Of a stretch of DNA of 6,851 nt, positions 1 through 5,926 are shown in pieces (the stretch's first letter is position 1; each line of letters begins with the position of its first letter). The translations under genes were made by a program, and so were the position numbers. This DNA is from Candidatus Thiodiazotropha taylori (GTDB lineage Bacteria; Pseudomonadota; Gammaproteobacteria; Chromatiales; Chromatiaceae). A model generated the notes under the pieces. That model did no database searches. It was not told the origin of the DNA and worked only from the letters and a program-made list of their open reading frames with translations. The stretch is taken from assembly GCA_019100305.1 (NCBI GenBank), contig JAHRHW010000236.1, positions 1 through 6,851 of the forward strand, in the 5' to 3' direction.

Positions 1-1012
1 AACCCTGATCACTGCGTTGGGCTGTGGTATCGGTCGGGAGGAGTTCAATCCGGATAAATTGAGATATCACCGCATTATTATCATGACTGATGCTGATGTG
101 GATGGTGCGCACATCAGAACGCTCCTGCTGACTTTCTTCTATCGCCAGATGCCTGAGTTGATCGACCGGGGGCACGTCTATATTGCCCAGCCGCCACTCT
201 ATAAAGTGAAGAAGGGTAAACAGGAGCAGTACTTGAAGGATGATCAGGATCTGAATAACTACTTCCTGCAATCGGCTCTCGACAATGCAGCGTTGATCGT
301 TACCTCAGGGGCACCACCGCTCTCTGGTGAAAGTCTTGAGACCATGGCCAGATCGTTCCTTGCCGTGATGGCCAGTATTGGTCGCCTTTCGCTTCGTTAC
401 GATGGGGATCTGTTGGAAAAGCTGATCTATATGCCGAAGCTGGATGAGCAGATGATCGAGGACAAAAATGCTATTGAATCCTGGATCAAGGAGCTTGAAT
501 CGAGATTGAATACGGATCTGGGTATTTCCGAGTCCTGCACTTTGGAACTGCTGGATGAAAATAATGGTGAGGATGCCGGACTCTTGTTGACCAGAAAAGT
601 GCATGGTATCGGGAATGAAAAATTGATTCCCTTCGATTTTTTCAACAGTGTTGAATATAGAAAGATCATTGAGTTGGGCAGTCAGCTCAGCGGTCTTTTG
701 AGTGATGATGCTGTGATCAAAAGAGGTGAAAAGGAGCAGCCGGTCAACAGTTTCAAGCAAGCTCTGGATTGGCTGATGGATGATGCCAAACGTGGCCAGC
801 ATGTACAGCGTTACAAAGGTCTGGGTGAAATGAATCCGGAACAGCTGTGGGAGACCACCATGAATGCGGACAGTCGTCGCCTGCTACAGGTCAGTATCGA
901 AGATGCCGTGGCGGCCGATCAGATCTTCGCGACCCTCATGGGTGATCAGGTAGAACCCCGTCGGGACTTCATCGAAACCCATGCACTGACCGTTGAAAAC
1001 CTCGATGTGTAG
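1..1012 (+). CDS. gyrB: DNA gyrase subunit B, C-terminal part (5' end outside window)
   Basis: This is the ATPase/TOPRIM subunit of DNA gyrase, the A2B2 type II topoisomerase that introduces negative supercoils in the cytoplasm. The open frame begins at base 2 and gives 336 residues to a TAG stop. It opens with TLITALGCGIGREEFNP, and the TOPRIM metal-binding motif TDADVDGAH follows (acidic residues about 30, 32 and 34 of this fragment). Next comes the conserved RGHVYIAQPPLYKVKKGKQE block. A divergent stretch of roughly 170 residues corresponds to the insertion found in E. coli-type GyrB, and is much less conserved than its flanks. The tail carries QRYKGLGEMNPEQLWETTM (about residues 269-287) and GDQVEPRR, which contact GyrA and DNA in the family. 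An E. coli-sized protein of about 800 residues is expected. A TTG at 17 lies inside the gene and is not a start. The gene is convergent with the acyltransferase gene. Confidence 0.98.
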   Translation, partial: TLITALGCGIGREEFNPDKLRYHRIIIMTDADVDGAHIRTLLLTFFYRQMPELIDRGHVYIAQPPLYKVKKGKQEQYLKDDQDLNNYFLQSALDNAALIVTSGAPPLSGESLETMARSFLAVMASIGRLSLRYDGDLLEKLIYMPKLDEQMIEDKNAIESWIKELESRLNTDLGISESCTLELLDENNGEDAGLLLTRKVHGIGNEKLIPFDFFNSVEYRKIIELGSQLSGLLSDDAVIKRGEKEQPVNSFKQALDWLMDDAKRGQHVQRYKGLGEMNPEQLWETTMNADSRRLLQVSIEDAVAADQIFATLMGDQVEPRRDFIETHALTVENLDV

Positions 1013-1032
1013 TCTTGAAATTGATGGTATAA

Positions 1033-1055
1033 GTGAGTGTTAACTTACATTTTAA
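1033..1055 (+). terminator. Weak candidate terminator between convergent gyrB and plsC
   Basis: Twenty nucleotides after the gyrB stop, GTGAGT (1033-1038) and ACTTAC (1043-1048) can form a 6-bp stem with one G-T wobble around a GTTA loop, followed by ATTTTAA. The stem is short and AT-rich, so intrinsic termination would be modest. On the minus strand the wobble becomes an A-C mismatch, so the structure fits gyrB better than plsC. The rest of the 62-bp gap is AT-rich with no other convincing signal. Confidence 0.3.
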
Positions 1056-1074
1056 GTATTGCTATTAAAGAACT

Positions 1075-1797
1075 TTAGTTTCTTTGATTCGGTAAGCTGT
1101 CGACGGTTGATTCGATCCACTCTTCAGCCTCCTTGTTGATTTCTGAGGATGATTTACCCGTTGTCTCGATGAGTGGGCCGATCACGACATCGATCACCCC
1201 TGGGTATTTGCGCAGATCCCGTCGACGCCAGAAAACACCCGCATTGTGCGCTACCGGGAGCACCGGATAGCCTGATTTCTCAGCCAGAATTGCACCGCCG
1301 ATTCCATAGCGTTTACGGGTACCCGGAGCTACCCGTGTACCTTCCGGAAAAACGAATACGTGGTTACCAGATTTGAGCCGCTCAATACCCTGTTCGATAA
1401 TCTGTTCCACGGCTTTGCGACCGGATTTGCGGTCGATGGCGATGGGTCGGAAATAGACCATAATCCAGCCAAAGAATGGTACGAACAGTAACTCCCTTTT
1501 CAAAACCCAGGATTTGGCGCCAGGTATGACACTGATCAGGGCAATGGTCTCCCAGGCAGATTGATGCTTTGCGAAGATGATGCAGTTGTTTTCCGGCAGA
1601 TTCTCCATACCTGTAACCCGATAGGTCAAGCCACAAAAGAATTTCAGTGCCCAGAGATTGAGACGGCTCCAAGTGGTATCGAAAAAATGAACATATTTTT
1701 TAGGTAACGCCCAGGCGACCAGACTGCCAACGGTGGCAATGACGATGGTGGTAATCACCAGAAAAGTGAAATAGAGAATCGATCTAAGCAGGATCAT
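1075..1797 (-). CDS. plsC: 1-acyl-sn-glycerol-3-phosphate acyltransferase family protein (PlsC-like)
   Basis: This 240-residue PlsC/LPLAT-fold membrane acyltransferase is expected to acylate lysophosphatidic acid to phosphatidic acid at the inner membrane. The first 30 residues or so are a hydrophobic anchor. Motif I is KHQSAWE at 77-83, with the catalytic-type His78. Motif II is RPIAIDR (about 117-123), motif III is FPEGTR at 150-155, and motif IV is VLPVAHNAG (about 179-187). Motif I reads HX4E rather than the canonical HX4D, which I believe is common in one proteobacterial subclade. The ATG overlaps the gmhB stop by one base (TAATG), and a purine-rich GAGATGG lies about 8 nt upstream, so coupled translation is likely. 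It is the last gene of the glyQ-led unit. Position and neighbours match P. aeruginosa PA0005, an LPA acyltransferase beside gyrB. The exact acyl acceptor is not provable here; other lysophospholipids are possible. Confidence 0.92.
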   Translation of the reverse strand: MILLRSILYFTFLVITTIVIATVGSLVAWALPKKYVHFFDTTWSRLNLWALKFFCGLTYRVTGMENLPENNCIIFAKHQSAWETIALISVIPGAKSWVLKRELLFVPFFGWIMVYFRPIAIDRKSGRKAVEQIIEQGIERLKSGNHVFVFPEGTRVAPGTRKRYGIGGAILAEKSGYPVLPVAHNAGVFWRRRDLRKYPGVIDVVIGPLIETTGKSSSEINKEAEEWIESTVDSLPNQRN

Positions 1798-2345
1798 TAG
1801 GGGTCCATCTCATTGATGAGTTGCAGCGCGTAGCTGTTTAGGTTTTCGTAGACCGGTGTTTGTGCCAGCTTACCTGAAAGTTGCTTGACGGTTTTCTCGC
1901 CATTACCACTGCGAACCAGAATGGGCTGCGCACCGACTTTGGCAGCGGCCTGGAGATCTCTCAGAGAATCACCGACAATCGGCACAGCCTTCAAAGCTGT
2001 CTGGCTGCGCAGGGCGATCGTCTCGTAGAGTCCGGTTTCGGGTTTGCGGCAGTCACAACCCTCGTCCGGACCGTGTGGGCAGAAAACGATCCCTTCGATA
2101 TGTCCACCGACCTGTTGTACCGAATCAATCATTTTCTGGTGAATTCGATTCAAAGTCTCTATATCGAACAGGCCCCGGGCCAGGCCTGACTGATTGGTTG
2201 CGACAAATACCCGGTATCCGGCTCGACTCAGTCTGGCGATGGCCTCGAGGCTACCGTCGATCGGTTTCCACTCATCCGGATGCTTGATGTAAGCGTCGGA
2301 ATCGTGGTTGATCACACCGTCCCTGTCTAGAATTATCAATTTCAT
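1797..2345 (-). CDS. gmhB: D-glycero-beta-D-manno-heptose-1,7-bisphosphate 7-phosphatase
   Basis: GmhB removes the 7-phosphate from heptose 1,7-bisphosphate in the cytoplasm, a step in making ADP-heptose for the LPS inner core. The 182-residue protein is a HAD-superfamily phosphatase of typical length. Motif I is LDRDGVIN, with nucleophile Asp7 and acid/base Asp9. NQSG at 51-54 supplies the motif II region. The family zinc site is visible as Cys89-x-His91 and Cys97-x-Cys99, in CPHGPDEGCDCRKP. The late acidic motif is GDSLRD at 125-130. The ATG is 17 nt after the mazG-like stop and lacks a clear Shine-Dalgarno sequence; the gap is taken up by a palindrome, so translation may rely on coupling. 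Downstream it overlaps plsC by one base. Histidinol-phosphatase relatives share this fold, but the zinc loop and the LPS/membrane context favour GmhB. Confidence 0.95.
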   Translation of the reverse strand: MKLIILDRDGVINHDSDAYIKHPDEWKPIDGSLEAIARLSRAGYRVFVATNQSGLARGLFDIETLNRIHQKMIDSVQQVGGHIEGIVFCPHGPDEGCDCRKPETGLYETIALRSQTALKAVPIVGDSLRDLQAAAKVGAQPILVRSGNGEKTVKQLSGKLAQTPVYENLNSYALQLINEMDP

Positions 2346-2346
2346 G

Positions 2347-2362
2347 TAGTAAGTGCTTACTA
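2347..2362. repeat. Perfect 16-bp palindrome in the mazG-like/gmhB gap
   Basis: TAGTAAGTGCTTACTA is a perfect inverted repeat (7-bp arms around TG). It fills bases 2347-2362 of the 17-nt gap between the mazG-like stop and the gmhB start codon. As RNA it could form a 6-bp hairpin with a 4-nt loop exactly where a ribosome binding site for gmhB would sit. As DNA it has the symmetry of a dimer-binding site. Neither role is shown by the sequence. Confidence 0.55.
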
Positions 2363-2698
2363 TCAGTCTGCATCTCTAAATTCTGAGACTCGCACTCGTC
2401 CATTGATCATCCGGGAATGCCTTTTGTCGAGTTTCGCCATCTTCTCCCAGAATGCCTTGTTGAGGTCAAAATCCTGGGCAATTGCGGTACCCATCACCAG
2501 GATCAACAGATCTGCGACCTCTTCTGCCAGATCACTTTTCGATTTCCCCTTGGTGACACAGGCGGAAATCTCCCCCAACTCTTCAGCCATCAGCGCTACC
2601 CGGTAGTTCATCTCTTCACCGCCGGTTTCGCGAAACCGGTGTTTATCGTGAAAGGCCTGTACCGCTGCCAGCATCTGCTGGTAGGAGTCCTCGTTCAT
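2363..2698 (-). CDS. MazG-like nucleotide pyrophosphohydrolase
   Basis: This is a 111-residue, single-domain all-alpha NTP pyrophosphohydrolase of the MazG-like superfamily. Such enzymes hydrolyse (d)NTPs, often non-canonical ones, to NMP and pyrophosphate using Mg2+. The metal-binding signature is visible as ExxE in EELGE (Glu40, Glu43) and ExxD in EEVADL (Glu60, Asp63), with a Lys/Ser-rich loop between the two helices. It is far shorter than two-domain E. coli MazG (about 263 residues), so it should not be called mazG itself. The ATG overlaps the glyS stop as ATGA, and AGGA lies about 9 nt upstream, so translational coupling to glyS is likely. The physiological substrate cannot be inferred. 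In the similar Pseudomonas locus a different gene occupies this slot, as I recall it. Confidence 0.88.
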   Translation of the reverse strand: MNEDSYQQMLAAVQAFHDKHRFRETGGEEMNYRVALMAEELGEISACVTKGKSKSDLAEEVADLLILVMGTAIAQDFDLNKAFWEKMAKLDKRHSRMINGRVRVSEFRDAD

Positions 2699-4785
2699 GA
2701 CTGGTTTTCCTGTACCTGCAGACGGGTAATGTCTGCCACAGAGAGAAACAGTCTTTCCAGTTGGGAGAGCAGCGACAAACGGTTGGTGCGGATCTTCTGA
2801 TCATCGGTCATGACCATCACCTGGTCGAAGAAGCTGTCCACCGGCTCCCTCAAACCCGCCAGGATCTGCAGCCCCTTGGCGTACTCACCCTGCTCAAAAA
2901 GCGGTTGAGCCAATGGCGCCAGTTCATCCATTTTCTGAGCGAGCTGATGTTCGGCCTGATCCTCATAGAGGGCCGGGTCTGCTTTATCTGCCAATGGGTC
3001 GCTGCTCTTCTTCAGAATGTTGCGAATACGTTTGTTTGCCGCAGACAGACTTTCCGCTTCCGGTAACTTGCTGAAGGCCTCGATGGCCCACACCCGCTGA
3101 TCGAAATCGGCGAGGGTTTTAGGTGCTACATCGGCGACGGATTGAAACAGATCCACACTGACGCCCAGCTCACTGTAGATGCCTTTGAGACGCTCCAGCA
3201 TGAACTGATAGACCGATTCGGCTACCTTCTCCTCGGTGAGTTTTTTACCCAAGGATTCAGCGACTGATTCGAGCAATGCTGGCAGATCTAATGTAAGTGA
3301 GTGCTCACGTATAATGCGTAAGGCACCGAGTGCCGCGCGCCGCAGGGCGAATGGATCCTTGTCGCCGGTGGGTTTCTGTCCGATGCCGAAAATGCCCACC
3401 AGGGTATCGAGTTTTTCTGCGAGTGAGACGGCAATGCCTGTTTTAGTCTGCGGCAGTTGATCGCCGGAAAATCTCGGCATGTAGAACTCGTCCAGTGCCT
3501 GTGCCAACTCCTCCGGCTCGCCATCACGCTGAGCCTGGTATCGACCCATGATGCCCTGCATCTCGGGGAACTCGTAGACCATGTTGGTCATCAGATCGCA
3601 GCGGCTCAACAGTCCGGCGCGATAGGCCAACTCGCTGTCCCCATCGCAATCCGCTGCAATGCGCTGTGCCAGATCGGCGACCCGCTGGGATTTGTCGTAC
3701 ATGCTGCCCAGCTGATTCTGAAAGACCACATGTTTGAGGGATTCCTGGTGATCTCCGAGAGGTTTTTTACCATCCTGCTCCCAGAAAAACATGGCGTCCG
3801 CCAGGCGTGGTCTGATTACCCGTTCGTTGCCCTCCCGGATCAGTTCCGGTTGTGGGCTGTCGATATTGGCGATGGTGATGAAATGGTTCATCAACTGACC
3901 GTCACCGGTAAACAGAGGGAAATACTTCTGGTTGCCTTTCATGGTAGCGACCAGGGCTTCCTGAGGAACTGCGAGAAACCGCTCTTCAAAGCTGGCGGTG
4001 ATCGGCAGTGGCCATTCGTTGAGTGCCGTGACCTCATCCAGAAGATCGGAATCCAGATCGGCAACACCACCAAGTTCGGAGGCGCTCTGTTGAACGGATT
4101 CGGATATTTTCTGTTTACGTTTTTCGAAATCCGCGATCACGTAGCCCAGGTCTTCAAGCACGGAGGCATAATCCTGTGGGTTGTAGATGGTGATCGCGCT
4201 GGGATGGTGAAAGCGATGGCCATAGGTCAAGCGGTCAGCTTCCGCGTCAAGAAGTGTACAGGGTACCACCTGATCGCCAAGCAGAAATACCAGCCAGTGA
4301 ACCGGGCGGACAAACTGGGCATCCGAGTCACCCCAGCGCATCCGTTTGGGAATCGGCAGTTTGTTAAGTGCCTGAGTGGCGATCTCCGGGAGCAGTTCTT
4401 CTGCCGCTTTACCTTTTGAGTGGACATGGTAGCTGAGCCACTCCCCTTTGTCGGTCTTCTGCCGTTGTAACTGATCGACGGTTGTCTGACAGGATCGGGC
4501 AAAACCCTCAGCCGCTTTGGTGGGATTGCCTGAATCGTCAAACGCAGCCTGAACGGCAGGCCCGCGACGCTCCATCTCACTGTCGGGTTGTCGAACATCG
4601 CAATCCCTGACCAGCAGTGCCAGACGACGGGGTGTGGCGAATGGTACTACCTCACCGTGGTTCAGATTGGCCTGTTTGAGTCCGGCAATGAAGGTTTCGG
4701 TTAAAGACTGACTGAGACGCTTGAGGGCCTTGGGTGGCAGCTCTTCGGTACCCAGTTCAAATAACAGGTCTGCTTGATCAGCCAT
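2695..4785 (-). CDS. glyS: Glycine--tRNA ligase beta subunit
   Basis: This is the tRNA-binding beta subunit of the bacterial alpha2-beta2 glycyl-tRNA synthetase, which charges tRNA-Gly in the cytoplasm. It has 696 residues against 689 in E. coli. The N-terminus is MADQADLLFELGTEELPPKAL. Other family landmarks are KLPIPKRMRWG (142-152), the RPRLADAMFFWEQD block (325-338), the HD-like region RAGLLSRCDLMTNMVYEF (389-406), GDKDPFALRRAALG (474-487), and the C-terminal anticodon-binding region with AANKRIRNILKK (582-593) and VMVMTDD (656-662). The frame stays open 25 codons further upstream, but those residues overlap the conserved glyQ end and are not family-like. The ATG at 4783-4785 has a near-ideal Shine-Dalgarno sequence. 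It overlaps glyQ by 8 nt and the mazG-like gene by 4 nt. Confidence 0.97.
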   Translation of the reverse strand: MADQADLLFELGTEELPPKALKRLSQSLTETFIAGLKQANLNHGEVVPFATPRRLALLVRDCDVRQPDSEMERRGPAVQAAFDDSGNPTKAAEGFARSCQTTVDQLQRQKTDKGEWLSYHVHSKGKAAEELLPEIATQALNKLPIPKRMRWGDSDAQFVRPVHWLVFLLGDQVVPCTLLDAEADRLTYGHRFHHPSAITIYNPQDYASVLEDLGYVIADFEKRKQKISESVQQSASELGGVADLDSDLLDEVTALNEWPLPITASFEERFLAVPQEALVATMKGNQKYFPLFTGDGQLMNHFITIANIDSPQPELIREGNERVIRPRLADAMFFWEQDGKKPLGDHQESLKHVVFQNQLGSMYDKSQRVADLAQRIAADCDGDSELAYRAGLLSRCDLMTNMVYEFPEMQGIMGRYQAQRDGEPEELAQALDEFYMPRFSGDQLPQTKTGIAVSLAEKLDTLVGIFGIGQKPTGDKDPFALRRAALGALRIIREHSLTLDLPALLESVAESLGKKLTEEKVAESVYQFMLERLKGIYSELGVSVDLFQSVADVAPKTLADFDQRVWAIEAFSKLPEAESLSAANKRIRNILKKSSDPLADKADPALYEDQAEHQLAQKMDELAPLAQPLFEQGEYAKGLQILAGLREPVDSFFDQVMVMTDDQKIRTNRLSLLSQLERLFLSVADITRLQVQENQS

Positions 4786-5716
4786 TAGCAGCCTCCTTTG
4801 ATGACTCGAGCATGGGGAAACCGAGGCGCTCTCTGGCGTCGTAGTAGGCTTGTGCCACATCGCGCGCCAGGCCTCTTACCCGAAGGATATAGCGTTGCCT
4901 CTCTGTGACCGAAATGGCATGCCGGGCATCGAGCAGGTTGAAAGTATGTGAAGCCTGAAGGACCTGTTCATAGGCCGGCAGAGGCAGGCCCAGATCAATC
5001 AGTTTGCGGGACTCTTTTTCGCACTGATCGAACTGACCGAAGAGGTAATCCACATCCGCATGTTCAAAATTGTAGGCGGACTGTTCAACCTCATTCTGAT
5101 GGAACACGTCACCATAGGTCACGGTGCCTTGAGGTCCTTCGGTCCAGACCAGGTCATAGATACTCTCCACACCCTGCAGATACATGGCAATCCGCTCCAG
5201 GCCATAGGTGATCTCACCGGTCACCGGACGGCAGTCGAGGCCTCCCACCTGTTGGAAATAGGTAAACTGGGTCACTTCCATGCCATTGAGCCAAACCTCC
5301 CAGCCCAGTCCCCAGGCACCCAATGTTGGGGATTCCCAATTGTCCTCGACAAACCGAATGTCGTGCAGATTCAGATCCAGACCAAGCATCTGCAGGGAAC
5401 CCAGATAGAGATCCTGGATGTTTTTGGGAGATGGTTTCATTACCACCTGGTACTGATAGTAGTGCTGTAAACGATTGGGATTGTCTCCGTAACGTCCATC
5501 TGTGGGTCTGCGGGAAGGCTGAACATAGGCCGCATTCCAGGGTTCCGGTCCGATGGAACGGAGAAAGGTTGCGGTATGGAAGGTACCGGCACCCATCTCC
5601 ATATCATAGGGTTGAAGCACGATGCATCCCTGGTCTGCCCAATAGTCTTGTAGCGCGAAAATCAGATCCTGAAATGTTTGGATGTTTCGCTGTTTCGGTT
5701 CTGCCGCTTGATTCAC
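4778..5716 (-). CDS. glyQ: Glycine--tRNA ligase alpha subunit
   Basis: This is the catalytic alpha subunit of the tetrameric glycyl-tRNA synthetase; it forms glycyl-adenylate and works with GlyS. It has 312 residues (E. coli 303). Class II aminoacyl-tRNA synthetase landmarks are visible: TFQDLIFALQDYWADQGC near the N-terminus, AAYVQPSRRPTDGRYGDNP (62-80, motif 2 region), VEDNWESPTLGAWGLGWEVW (123-142), and motif 3 GEITYGLERIAMYLQG (167-182) with Arg175. The C-terminal helical part includes FNLLDARHAISVTERQRYIL. The start is GTG, since the plus strand reads CAC at 5714-5716. The next Met is near residue 39, inside conserved sequence, so GTG is the only sensible start. The upstream Shine-Dalgarno match is weak (GGGG about 8-12 nt away). 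It heads the five-gene unit and ends 8 nt inside glyS. No glycine riboswitch or T-box is seen upstream. Confidence 0.96.
   Translation of the reverse strand: MNQAAEPKQRNIQTFQDLIFALQDYWADQGCIVLQPYDMEMGAGTFHTATFLRSIGPEPWNAAYVQPSRRPTDGRYGDNPNRLQHYYQYQVVMKPSPKNIQDLYLGSLQMLGLDLNLHDIRFVEDNWESPTLGAWGLGWEVWLNGMEVTQFTYFQQVGGLDCRPVTGEITYGLERIAMYLQGVESIYDLVWTEGPQGTVTYGDVFHQNEVEQSAYNFEHADVDYLFGQFDQCEKESRKLIDLGLPLPAYEQVLQASHTFNLLDARHAISVTERQRYILRVRGLARDVAQAYYDARERLGFPMLESSKEAANG
4792..4799 (-). promoter_or_regulatory. Strong ribosome binding site fixing the glyS start
   Basis: On the minus strand AAAGGAGG lies 6 nt before the glyS ATG, inside the last codons of glyQ. It decides for the 696-residue GlyS over the 25-codon-longer frame, and supports efficient beta-subunit synthesis alongside the alpha subunit. 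Confidence 0.85.
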
Positions 5717-5751
5717 AACGAGGCCCCGTTGATGTGGATGAAAACCGCGTA

Positions 5752-5780
5752 AGTATAACGATGCCGCCTGCCGATGGCTA
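5752..5780 (-). promoter_or_regulatory. Candidate sigma70 promoter for the glyQ unit
   Basis: On the minus strand TATACT (plus 5752-5757, 5 of 6 match to TATAAT) lies 17 bp downstream of TAGCCA (plus 5775-5780, 4 of 6 match to TTGACA). Initiation near 5745 would give a leader of about 29 nt before the GTG start. It is the best promoter-like pair I found upstream of glyQ. The -10 overlaps a plus-strand TATAAC. Confidence 0.45.
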
Positions 5781-5829
5781 ACTTGTCAGCAGTCCAGGTG
5801 CGTCAGAATGGAGATTTGGAGGAAATTGT

Positions 5830-5922
5830 ATGGGTCTGCAGCCGAAAGGAGCAGGCCGGGGGTTTGAAAGTGACCCGGATTCCGCCGGGAAATCCGGCGG
5901 AATCGCGCTTTTTGATCCGTGA
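5830..5922 (+). CDS. Candidate 30-codon small ORF with strong SD (unproven)
   Basis: I do not recognise this peptide. An ATG at 5830 is preceded 7 nt upstream by a textbook GGAGG (5818-5822) and opens 30 codons to a TGA at 5920-5922. The peptide begins MGLQPKGAGRGFESD and ends GGIALFDP. It has no signal peptide or membrane segment. The reading frame contains two hairpins: one at 5833-5857 with a GAAA loop, and the strong 11-bp stem at 5878-5904 followed by TTTTT. A leader-peptide or small-RNA arrangement is therefore as likely as a functional peptide. A plus-strand TATAAC (5754-5759) with TTGATG 19 bp upstream could drive it. There is no plus-strand gene downstream; readthrough would be antisense to the DUF2780 gene. 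It may simply be chance. Confidence 0.22.
   Translation: MGLQPKGAGRGFESDPDSAGKSGGIALFDP
5878..5913. terminator. Perfect 11-bp GC-rich hairpin downstream of the DUF2780 gene
   Basis: GATTCCGCCGG (5878-5888) and CCGGCGGAATC (5894-5904) are exact inverted repeats around a GAAAT loop. The stem begins about 22 nt past the DUF2780 stop, the usual place for that gene's terminator. However, the T-tract (TTTTT, 5909-5913) lies on the plus-strand side, four bases after the stem. Read on the minus strand, the stem is preceded by AAAAA and followed by CGGGTCACTTTC, with no U-run. It may act in both directions, protect the DUF2780 mRNA 3' end, or be a dispersed REP-like palindrome. Confidence 0.5.
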
Positions 5923-5926
5923 ACGT

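Noticed and set aside
305..802. Minus-strand open frames of 165 and 80 codons inside gyrB.
   Set aside because: They lie opposite the GyrB insertion region; the plus-strand protein aligns end to end with GyrB as remembered, so these are shadows.
3295..3308. AAGTGAGTG shared by 1031-1039 and 3295-3303, with a GTGAGTGCTCAC palindrome at 3297-3308, loosely like the gmhB-leader dyad; considered as a common operator.
   Set aside because: One copy is inside conserved glyS coding sequence and the dyads differ in arm sequence, so similarity is too weak without a genome-wide motif count.
3457..4419. A 320-codon plus-strand open frame antisense to glyS.
   Set aside because: It lies wholly inside the strongly conserved glyS and its translation looks like a codon-bias shadow, with no family motif and no ribosome site.
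4786..4860. A 25-codon N-terminal extension of GlyS.
   Set aside because: It would overlap the conserved end of glyQ, its residues are unlike GlyS, and the ideal SD sits directly before the internal ATG at 4785.
5810..5857. Resemblance to a glycine riboswitch (GGAGA ... GCCGAAAGGAGCA) upstream of glycyl-tRNA synthetase genes.
   Set aside because: It is on the strand opposite to glyQ, and the second conserved block of that riboswitch (CTCTCAGG...AAAAGGAC) is missing.
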